Shown here piece after piece: positions 28,624-35,599 of a stretch of 59,095 nt of DNA; within the stretch, counting starts at the first letter, position 1, and each line of letters begins with the position of its first letter. The stretch comes from Candidatus Zipacnadia bacterium (GTDB lineage: Bacteria; Armatimonadota; Zipacnadia; Zipacnadales; UBA5352): the NCBI GenBank assembly GCA_029821735.1, contig JALGSU010000041.1:1-59095 (forward strand), given 5' to 3'. The translations under genes were made by a program, and so were the position numbers. Below the pieces are notes generated by a model that did not search any database, had not been told where the DNA came from, and saw only the letters and a program-made list of their open reading frames with translations.

Positions 28624-29604
28624 CTACTGCTCGTAGACGAGCAGCTCGCGGTAGTAACGATCGAAGGCCTCGGCGTTGGCGGGCGGCGGATTGCCGCCAC
28701 CTCGGTAGATGACCATGCCCGGATACTGGCGGTGCAGGTCGCGCAGGGCCAGCAGTTCGGCGTGGATGTCCTCCGGCGTGTCAGTGTCGATGTGCCGGTT
28801 GTCGGTCTTGATGAGGTAGAACTTGTCGGCTCCCGCTCGGCGCATGAACTCGGCGGGGTGCATCGAACTGGACTCAATGTAGAGCCCGTCGGGGCCGGCT
28901 GAGAGGATGTCGTCGAGGAACGGCAGGTAGTTTCCGTCGCACATGTAGAGGACCTTGCGGCCCTGGTCGTGTATGGCCTCGAAGATTCGGCGGTACCACG
29001 GCAGGCAATACTCACGCAGGAAGTCAGGGCTCAGTACCAGGCCGCGCGTGCCGGCGAGATCATCGTGGATGACGACGAGTTCGACGCCATCGGTCTGCGC
29101 CCAGCCTCGCGCTACGGCCAGTGACGCCTCGCCGAAACAGTCGAGCACTCGGGCGAAACGCTCGGGGGCGAGAGCGGTGGCGAGGAGGAAGGGCTCCCAG
29201 CCAAACTCGATTGTGGCGCGCGAGATCAAGGTGCCGTAGTGAAGCGGGGCTGCGAAGCCACGCTGCGATCCCGTGGCAATCAACTCGGCCATTCTCGTGA
29301 GCATTGGCTCGCCGACTGGCTCGGGGGCAAAGGGCGCCAGATCGACGGCGAAGACGTCCTCGACTGTCGGGTACTTGGTTGCGGCGTCGGTGGCCCAGAC
29401 ACCGCCGTCACTGGTGACCTTGCGGCTGCCGTCGCGTGTGACGCCGACTTCGCCCTTCGCCGGCCGGGGCTCATCCTCCCCCAGATGATAGACGTCAGGG
29501 CGGTACTCCACCCACAGATAGTCGCCCATCGACAGGCGATCTGCGCGCTCCAGGGCCAGCACCTTGCGCATGCGCGAGGTCTTCTCGGCAACCGACACAG
29601 GCAT
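28624..29604 (-). CDS. Uroporphyrinogen-decarboxylase-like (URO-D superfamily) protein
   Basis: 326 residues from ATG 29604 with GGAGG 5 bases upstream; the frame extends to 29787 but that part is shadow. Cytoplasmic. The opening MPVSVAEKTSRMRKVLALERADRL and the segments VVIHDDLAGTRGLVLSPDFLREYCLPWYRRIFEAIHDQG and YMCDGNYLPFLDDILSAGPDGLYIE match the URO-D fold in the branch that includes cobalamin-linked methyltransferases (MtaA/CmuA-like). The Cys in YMCDGN sits where methyltransferases keep a zinc-ligand Cys in HxCGN, but the other zinc ligands are not evident, so neither haem synthesis nor methyl transfer can be claimed. It is divergent from a DUF4838 gene. This family is often met near sugar-active genes in armatimonads and planctomycetes. 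Confidence 0.85.
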   Translation of the reverse strand: MPVSVAEKTSRMRKVLALERADRLSMGDYLWVEYRPDVYHLGEDEPRPAKGEVGVTRDGSRKVTSDGGVWATDAATKYPTVEDVFAVDLAPFAPEPVGEPMLTRMAELIATGSQRGFAAPLHYGTLISRATIEFGWEPFLLATALAPERFARVLDCFGEASLAVARGWAQTDGVELVVIHDDLAGTRGLVLSPDFLREYCLPWYRRIFEAIHDQGRKVLYMCDGNYLPFLDDILSAGPDGLYIESSSMHPAEFMRRAGADKFYLIKTDNRHIDTDTPEDIHAELLALRDLHRQYPGMVIYRGGGNPPPANAEAFDRYYRELLVYEQ

Positions 29605-29656
29605 GGACGCCTCCGGTAGGGCGCGGATCGGATGGGCGCAGGCTCGTCCCGCCGCC

Positions 29657-29685
29657 ATAGTAGAGGACAATGCGGCGAGCCGCAA
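29657..29685 (-). promoter_or_regulatory. Weak sigma70-like promoter for the URO-D-like gene
   Basis: On the minus strand TTGCGG (29685-29680) is followed after 17 bases by TACTAT (29662-29657), about 45 bases before the start of the URO-D-like gene at 29604. Three of six and four of six consensus bases match. Spacing and position fit, but in DNA this GC-rich such a match can occur by chance. Confidence 0.3.
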
Positions 29686-29777
29686 GTGTCGGAGGTCATG
29701 GGGAGGCGTGCGGGAAGTAGCACAGCACAACGGGCAGAGGTCCGGTTTCGCAGTTACGGTAAAGCAGGAGGATGTTG

Positions 29778-32357
29778 ATGGTTTCACTTCGCTCGATCAC
29801 ATCAGTAGTGGGCGTGCTTGCGCTCATCTCAGTCCTTGCGCCAGGCATGGGCGCTTGTCAGGAGCCCATCGGAAACTTCCAGTTTGAGCGCGGCGAGGAG
29901 ACGCTGACGCTCGCGCGTGGCGGCGTTGCGCAGGCGGTCATCGTGATGGCAGAGGGGGCGCCAGCGCCGGTGCAGTTCGCGGCGGATGAACTGCAGGAGC
30001 ACCTGGGGCGCATGACCGGCGGCGACTTCGAGGTGGTCAGCGAAGCTCCTGCCGACGGCGTTGCCATCGTGCTCGGCGACACCCCGGCTGCCCGCGCGGC
30101 AGGCATCGATGTGTCGGAGATTGGCAGAGACGGCTACGCCATCCGGACGGTCGGGTCGACGATTTTCATCGCGGGGACGGACGATGATTCCGCTAAGAGC
30201 GAGGTGCTCGCGAAGCTGAAGACTGAGGTGTTTCCGCCCACCGCCAGCCGCTACCGGATGGAGGCAGAGCTGGGTGAGGCGACGTGGGATTTCGAGCGCG
30301 GGACACTCTACGGGGCCTATCGGTTCCTCGAGGAACTGGGAGTGCGCTGGTTCTTCCCCGGCCCGAAGGGGAACACCGCGCCGGCTCAGCCTGATCTGAC
30401 GATGCAGGCGTTCTCGCTGCAGGAAGAGCCTCACTACCAACTGCGCAAAGTGGGCAGGACGACGTGGCAGTGGTACATGCTCGACTCCTCGCGCATCAGC
30501 GAGATGGTGAATCGCGAAGAGTATGAGGAACTCGGTTGGGGCGGCGACGTTTTGCGGCTCTGGCTCCTGCGGGTGCGCCACTCGTCTGAGTGGTTCGCCT
30601 TCAACCATCGACCGACGCGGCTGGAACTGGAGCAGCGCTACGGGGCGGAGCACCCGGAATACTTCGCGTTGCGCGAGAACGGCGAGCGGGACCTGTTGCC
30701 GCAGACGGGGCGGACCGGGCACCTGTGCTACACCGAGCCGGGCGTGGTGGAGATCACCAAGCGCGACATCGAGGACTACTACGCGGGGAAGACCGCTGAG
30801 GAGATCGGGCTGTCGGCTCACCGGATCGCGCTCAATCCCTCGAACCGGGGCTGGCCCGCGAACGCAATCTACGGCAGGACGGTGTCGCTGCTGCCGCATG
30901 ATTCGTTCCGAGGCTGCGAGTGCGAGGACTGCCTGGCTTTGACGCGCAAGGACGCGGAGCGCCCGCGTTGGCACAGCGATCTGGTGTGGCAGTTTATCGG
31001 GACAATGGCTGACTGGCTGCAGGAGAGCTACCCCGACAAGCTCATCACCTGTCTGGCTTACAGCTCATACACCGAGCGGCCCGAGGACCTGACAACGCTG
31101 CCGGAGAACGTCGTCGTCGGACTGTGCCCGGCGAACTATGCGCGCACGCACAATGATGTGAAGGAAGAGAACTATCAGGACATGATGCGCATCGTTCAGA
31201 ATTGGAGTTCGGTGAACGATCGCCCGATGCTGATCTGGCTGCACCATCTGTACCGCTATCGGGCGCCGAGGCGGCAGGGGGTGCCGATGCTGCTGACCGG
31301 GGTGCTGGGGCGGATGTTCCGCGACCTGGCGCCACACGCGAACTTGATGCACGTGGAACTGGACTCAGACAGCATCATGCTCGAGCACCTGAACCGGTAT
31401 GTGATGCTCAAGCTGCTGTATAACCCGAACCTTGATCCGGCCGAACTGGTCGAGGACTATGCCCGCAGCTTCTACGGACCGGGCGGCGACATTGTTCTGA
31501 CCATGTTGCGGGACGTTGAGGTCCGCAGCATGAAGGTGGGGGAGACGTCCGCCTCGAGCATTGAGACGTGGGAGGAATACTTCACGGAAGAGGTGGTGGC
31601 TGGCTACCGCGAGCAGGCCGATGAGGTGGTGCGACTCACCGAGGGCACCGATTACGCGGAGAACGCCCGTGTGTTCTCGAAGTGGTTTGTGGGGGCGATC
31701 GAAGAGGGGCGGATGCTCTACGTCCGCAACGTGAAGGAAGTCGGCGAGACCGCAGAGGCCAACGTGAGCATTCGCGCGCTGGTGGGCGATATCACGGTCG
31801 ATGGCGCGCTGGACGAGGAAGGATGGCAGGGCTCGTCCGTGCGCAACTTCATCAGCAACCTCGACGGTCAGAAGACCCAGTGGCCCACTGAGATCAGGTT
31901 CCTGCGTGCGCCCGAGGACCTGTACTTCGGCTTCACCTGCTACGACCCGAACTCGGCGACGCTGCCGGAGGGGCAGGGCGAGGCGGACTCGGTGGAGATC
32001 TTCCTCGACCCCGAGCACAATCACGACAACTACTACTGGCTGTGGATCGACCTGGCAGGCCGCATCGAGGACTGGTATCACGAGGGCGGCGGCGAGCCAG
32101 CCGACAAGACGTGGGAGAGCAACGCCGAGGTGGCGATCCAGAAGTATGAGGACCGCTGGGTTGTCGAAGTGCGACTGCCTCGGGCGAGTATGGCGGGAGG
32201 GCTCATCAGGCCGGACGGTCGTCCGTGGGGCGCGAACTTCGCCAGAAGCACGAACAAGCCGCCCCGGCCTGAGGACCAGTTCAGTTGCTGGAGCCCGCTT
32301 CTGCGCGGGAAGTTCCACCAGCCCGATCTCTTCGCGCACATCTTCTTCGTTAAGTGA
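29778..32357 (+). CDS. DUF4838-type secreted glycan-active protein with CBM9-like tail
   Basis: 859 residues from the ATG at 29778, chosen because AGGAGG (29766-29771) is 6 bases upstream; ATG 29772 is too close. An export leader covers about 25 residues and ends in GMGAC, which may be a weak lipobox. Residues about 35-200 resemble the GH67-like N-domain (YGAYRFLEELGVRWFFPGP), and residues 210-540 are the DUF4838 barrel with C380-E-C382-E-D-C385. Residues about 670-859 are a CBM9-like domain (ITVDGALDEEGWQ, LYFGFTCYD, DSVEIFLDPE, WVVEVRLPRA). Compared with the paralogue at 19.4 kb it gains this sugar-binding tail. Extracellular glycan processing is likely, but activity is not proven for the family as far as I know. 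Confidence 0.83.
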   Translation: MVSLRSITSVVGVLALISVLAPGMGACQEPIGNFQFERGEETLTLARGGVAQAVIVMAEGAPAPVQFAADELQEHLGRMTGGDFEVVSEAPADGVAIVLGDTPAARAAGIDVSEIGRDGYAIRTVGSTIFIAGTDDDSAKSEVLAKLKTEVFPPTASRYRMEAELGEATWDFERGTLYGAYRFLEELGVRWFFPGPKGNTAPAQPDLTMQAFSLQEEPHYQLRKVGRTTWQWYMLDSSRISEMVNREEYEELGWGGDVLRLWLLRVRHSSEWFAFNHRPTRLELEQRYGAEHPEYFALRENGERDLLPQTGRTGHLCYTEPGVVEITKRDIEDYYAGKTAEEIGLSAHRIALNPSNRGWPANAIYGRTVSLLPHDSFRGCECEDCLALTRKDAERPRWHSDLVWQFIGTMADWLQESYPDKLITCLAYSSYTERPEDLTTLPENVVVGLCPANYARTHNDVKEENYQDMMRIVQNWSSVNDRPMLIWLHHLYRYRAPRRQGVPMLLTGVLGRMFRDLAPHANLMHVELDSDSIMLEHLNRYVMLKLLYNPNLDPAELVEDYARSFYGPGGDIVLTMLRDVEVRSMKVGETSASSIETWEEYFTEEVVAGYREQADEVVRLTEGTDYAENARVFSKWFVGAIEEGRMLYVRNVKEVGETAEANVSIRALVGDITVDGALDEEGWQGSSVRNFISNLDGQKTQWPTEIRFLRAPEDLYFGFTCYDPNSATLPEGQGEADSVEIFLDPEHNHDNYYWLWIDLAGRIEDWYHEGGGEPADKTWESNAEVAIQKYEDRWVVEVRLPRASMAGGLIRPDGRPWGANFARSTNKPPRPEDQFSCWSPLLRGKFHQPDLFAHIFFVK

Positions 32358-32652
32358 GCCGCGCCGTCCGGATGCACTACTGAGAGGAGCTGGAGAAGCA
32401 CACTGACGAGACAGTGCCGGCGTGGGAAAGGAAAGTCGCGGCCCCAATTCCCGTTCGGTATTGCGCAACTGGCGAACTGCATGAAGGTGCTCGACCAGCC
32501 AGGGGAGAGCGTCGCCGTTCCGCACGGATCGATGGACGCTGTCCACCGAACCTGCGCCTGACGCTGAGTAGCTGACAGACGACAGCCAGAATCAGAGGCG
32601 CGCAAGCTTCCATGTCGGATCGGGAGCTTGCGCGCTTCGCGTTCTGGCCGGG
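32358..32652. other. 295-bp convergent intergenic region
   Basis: No supported gene lies in this gap between two convergent genes. A + strand frame reads about 45 protein-like codons (ending near 32560) but has no start codon with a ribosome-binding site, and the minus-strand 78-codon frame is arginine-rich shadow. The only clear element is the long inverted repeat at 32598-32635. Confidence 0.6.
32598..32635. terminator. 14-bp inverted repeat between convergent genes, possible bidirectional terminator
   Basis: Bases 32598-32611 and 32622-32635 form a 14-bp stem with a single T:G wobble (core GCGCGCAAGCT / AGCTTGCGCGC) around a 10-base loop. It sits 17 bp before the stop of the SGNH gene, where both convergent transcripts would end. 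Neither side has a T-run, so it is either a non-canonical terminator, an RNA-stabilising hairpin, or a dispersed palindromic element. Confidence 0.5.
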
Positions 32653-34311
32653 TTACTGGAGCGTGCGCCGCGTGGCTCCGGCGGGAACCGGGTCGGTGTA
32701 GAGCGCACCCAGGTAGGCAGGGCTGAGGTAGTTGTCGGCAGTGCCGGCCCACATCATCTGACACTCGCGCGTGCCGCCGAAATCGGCGTCGTTGATGCCG
32801 ACGTCAAACCCGAGGCCCTGCCACTTTTCGCCCCGGCGCGCCACGATCGCAGCTAGCGGGATGTCCACCTCTGCTCGGTACCCGGTCTGCGTTCGGACGC
32901 AGCGCACGGCGAGCTGCGTCAGGTCGGCGGGCAGGTCGTGCAGGTTGCGCCACGCGACCGGCTCGCCCGCAGGGCCGGGGGCGATGATCTGCAGAGCGAG
33001 CACGTCGGCGCTGTAGATGGGCTTGCCCTGATCGGCATCGGGGCGCAGGTCCAGGTAGAGCTCGACTGAATCGCCTCGGGACGGGTCCAGCAGATTGGCG
33101 ATCGAGATGTCGTCGTCCGCTACCTCGACGATGAAGCGCACGGTCTCGGGCAACACTACGACGGCGAACCTGCCCGCGAGGTCGTCGAGCCCCAGCCATG
33201 AGTGTCTGTCGAGGGTGAGCGAGTCCTCCGCGAGTTGGTACCAGGTCAGATCGGCCGACTGTGCGCCGTCAGCCGCAATCGCGGGCGCCACGGTCAGCCA
33301 ACAGAGATCGACCGCCCCGATGCCCTGGTCTCGCACCATCAGCCTGACCGGGAAGCTGTACGAGCGCTGGCCAGCGGGCCGCATCGGCAGAGCCAGCTCG
33401 TGAGTCACTTCGCCCGTCTGGTGAGCCGCGAGGTGCACGGTCTGATCTGTGACCTCACCAAGGGCTTCGGTGCGCGCGGCGCAGTCGGTGTCGGCATCGA
33501 GCAGATTGCGTATCCGGGCCGTCACTGGGTGGGCGTCGCCGGTGGCCAGGACCGGGCCGGTGGCGAATTCGCATTGCAGGGAGGGAGCGCTCCCGGTGGC
33601 CTCGCTCAGGGCGCGCAGAATCTCGGTGGCCATGATCATGTGGGTGAATTCGCTGGGGTGGCTGGTGTGCGGGAATGGGCCGCGGAAGTCAGCGTCTCCC
33701 TCGCGTATCGCCCGGTCGAGATCGGCTGCCGGCACACCCACTGACGCGGCCACTTCGCGCGCAGTCTCACTCCATCGGTTGGCGGGATTCTCGTGGACTA
33801 TGGGCGCGAGACACGCGATGGCCAGTGCGGGCGTGTCGTCGGCGGCGCGTGTCAGGAGCTCCGTCAGGCCGCGTCGATAGGCGGCGACGGAGCGTGCCCA
33901 GCCCATGTCGTTGCCGCCGAACTGGACCAGCAGGAGATCGGGCTCCTCGCCGGGGACCTCTGCGTCGAATCGCCAGAGCGCGTCGGTGGTGGTCTCTCCG
34001 GGATGGCCGCGCACGGTCAGCTCGATGCGGCTTTGTGGGAACGAATACTGCAGCATGTCGGCGACGATGCCATGGTAGGCGTGGCGCCCGTCTGTATTCC
34101 AGCCATCCGCGAGGGAATCGCCGAATGCGAGGATGCGTATGGTGTCTCCGCGCTCGAGACGGTCGAGCAGGAGAGCGCCGCGCTCGCGCAAAACAGCCGC
34201 GCGAGCGGGGCGCTCGGCGAGTTCCGGCGCCGGTTGGGCGGCGATGGGGCCAACGGACACGAGGGTCACCAACATTACCAGACTGAGCGCTACCAGTGCG
34301 CGTTCGGCCAT
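32653..34311 (-). CDS. Secreted SGNH/GDSL esterase with C-terminal CBM9-like domain
   Basis: 552 residues with a signal peptide of about 25 residues (LVMLVTLVSVGPIAA). Residues about 58-235 are an SGNH hydrolase. Block I is LAFGDSLADG with the Ser66 nucleophile, the Gly of block II lies in RGHPGETTTD, block III is FGGND with Asn134, and block V is SHPSEFTH with His218. The Asp usually three residues before the catalytic His is replaced by His215, which some family members tolerate. Residues about 345-550 look CBM9-like (FIVEVADDDISIANLLDP, DSVELYLDLRPDAD, GYRAEVDIPLAAI). Likely removes acetyl or other ester groups from polysaccharide. It is 32 bp downstream of the oxidoreductase gene on the same strand. 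Confidence 0.85.
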   Translation of the reverse strand: MAERALVALSLVMLVTLVSVGPIAAQPAPELAERPARAAVLRERGALLLDRLERGDTIRILAFGDSLADGWNTDGRHAYHGIVADMLQYSFPQSRIELTVRGHPGETTTDALWRFDAEVPGEEPDLLLVQFGGNDMGWARSVAAYRRGLTELLTRAADDTPALAIACLAPIVHENPANRWSETAREVAASVGVPAADLDRAIREGDADFRGPFPHTSHPSEFTHMIMATEILRALSEATGSAPSLQCEFATGPVLATGDAHPVTARIRNLLDADTDCAARTEALGEVTDQTVHLAAHQTGEVTHELALPMRPAGQRSYSFPVRLMVRDQGIGAVDLCWLTVAPAIAADGAQSADLTWYQLAEDSLTLDRHSWLGLDDLAGRFAVVVLPETVRFIVEVADDDISIANLLDPSRGDSVELYLDLRPDADQGKPIYSADVLALQIIAPGPAGEPVAWRNLHDLPADLTQLAVRCVRTQTGYRAEVDIPLAAIVARRGEKWQGLGFDVGINDADFGGTRECQMMWAGTADNYLSPAYLGALYTDPVPAGATRRTLQ

Positions 34312-34343
34312 GGGCGTCTCCCATGCGCGGCGGTTCAGCGCGT

Positions 34344-35387
34344 TCAGAAGAGCGGGATGTCTATGCGTTCGCCACCGCGCCGGGCTGACTCGTGAGCCAG
34401 CACGCCGGGCAGGCAGAAGTCCATCGAGCGAGCTTCATCAAACGGCGCGGGTGCGTCGACCATGACCTGCAGGTGGTCGCGGTCATCGTCGCGCTCGTGC
34501 CACTGCATCGGCCAGTCGCGCCAGCCGGGGCCTGCCTCGTCGGTGGAGATGACCACGCGCAGGGCCTCGGGATCGGTGTAGTCGGTGCTCATCACTCGTA
34601 TCGAGCCCTCGGTGCCGTAGAGCGCGAGGAAGAAGACGAAGGGGTGACTGAGCATGAAGCCATTGGTCAGGTTGATGGTGCCGCCGGATTCAGTCTCGAA
34701 GATAGCGGTCTCGAGCGGGAACATGTCGACGCCGACGACGTCCTGGCGTCCGGCGACGATGCCGGTGGCCGTCACGCAGCGATCTCCCATGAGGTGCAGC
34801 AGCGGGCCAAGCGTGTGCGACGAGTAGGCCAGCGGCGGCAGATCGCTGAAGCGCCACAGGGGTGTCAGGCCCCGCTCGCCAGCGGCGGAGAGTGGGCGGG
34901 TATTGCCCTCCTCGTTCAGGAAGGCGGCGCCGCGACAGTCGTGAGTGTATTCGGCCATGCCGCCGAGAACCGTGCCGAGGACTCCCTCGGCTACTCTCTC
35001 AGCCAGGCGCTGGCACCAGCCCATGTATATGTAATCCTCGGCGAGCATGTAGTTCAGATCGGTCTCGCGAACCGTGTCCACGATCGCGCTGGCGTCTTCG
35101 GCGCTGTAGACGTTGGGGGTCTCGACGAGGACGTTGGCGCCGGCCTGCAGCGCCATGAGCGACTGGCCCGCGTGCGCGGGGCCGGGCGTGATGAGGGCGA
35201 CGAGGTCGGGTTTGGCCGTTTCGAGCATCTGCTCAAAGTCGGCAAAACCGTCAATGCCGGACTGCTCGTCGAGCTTGAATGGGCGGGGGTCGCAGACGGC
35301 GACGACTTCGCAATCGGCGTTGGCCTGCAGGAGTTCGACGAACTTCGCCCCTCGGTTCAGGCCGGCTACTGCACAACGCAATGACAT
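34344..35387 (-). CDS. Gfo/Idh/MocA-family oxidoreductase lacking the catalytic Lys
   Basis: 347 residues with GGAGG 6 bases before ATG 35387; cytoplasmic. The N-terminus RCAVAGLNRGAKFVELL is the Rossmann NAD(P)-binding start, where G-L-N-R-G replaces the common GxGxxG, as in many planctomycete-like members. The central ALITPGPAHAGQSLMALQAGANVLVETP matches the family, but the conserved E-K-P reads E89-T90-P91, so the Lys that normally assists hydride transfer is Thr. Residues about 125-290 are the alpha/beta dimer domain, including SSHTLGPLLHLMGDRC with a conserved His. It may have altered chemistry or a non-catalytic sensing role, or use another residue. It lies upstream of the SGNH gene, probably in one transcript, and divergent from the heparinase gene. 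Confidence 0.87.
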   Translation of the reverse strand: MSLRCAVAGLNRGAKFVELLQANADCEVVAVCDPRPFKLDEQSGIDGFADFEQMLETAKPDLVALITPGPAHAGQSLMALQAGANVLVETPNVYSAEDASAIVDTVRETDLNYMLAEDYIYMGWCQRLAERVAEGVLGTVLGGMAEYTHDCRGAAFLNEEGNTRPLSAAGERGLTPLWRFSDLPPLAYSSHTLGPLLHLMGDRCVTATGIVAGRQDVVGVDMFPLETAIFETESGGTINLTNGFMLSHPFVFFLALYGTEGSIRVMSTDYTDPEALRVVISTDEAGPGWRDWPMQWHERDDDRDHLQVMVDAPAPFDEARSMDFCLPGVLAHESARRGGERIDIPLF

Positions 35388-35599
35388 GGTGGACCTCCAT
35401 GAGACGCTGATGCTTGACTGTCAACGGTGAGAGAAAATCGGTGCGCCCATCCCCGACGATTGATCCACGCGCCATGATAGCCGCCTGAGCGATGGGATGC
35501 AACCGAAGAGTTCGTCGACACCGACAGGTCCGCGCGCAGCGCCGTCGAAGATTGCAGGGCATGACAGGCGAAGCGATACGGGAAGCAAAGGGTGAAACC

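Noticed and set aside
32400..32562. Protein-like stretch on the + strand in the convergent gap
   Set aside because: It has no start codon with a ribosome-binding site, is only about 45 codons, and shows no family resemblance.
34392..35384. 330-codon + strand frame opposite the Gfo/Idh gene
   Set aside because: The opposite strand encodes a clear Rossmann protein with a good start and GGAGG; the + frame has neither motif nor signal.
35410..35430. TTGAC-T-GTCAA palindrome and TTGACA box in the divergent region
   Set aside because: No -10 element is found at 16-18 bases on either strand; too short to claim as a promoter or operator.
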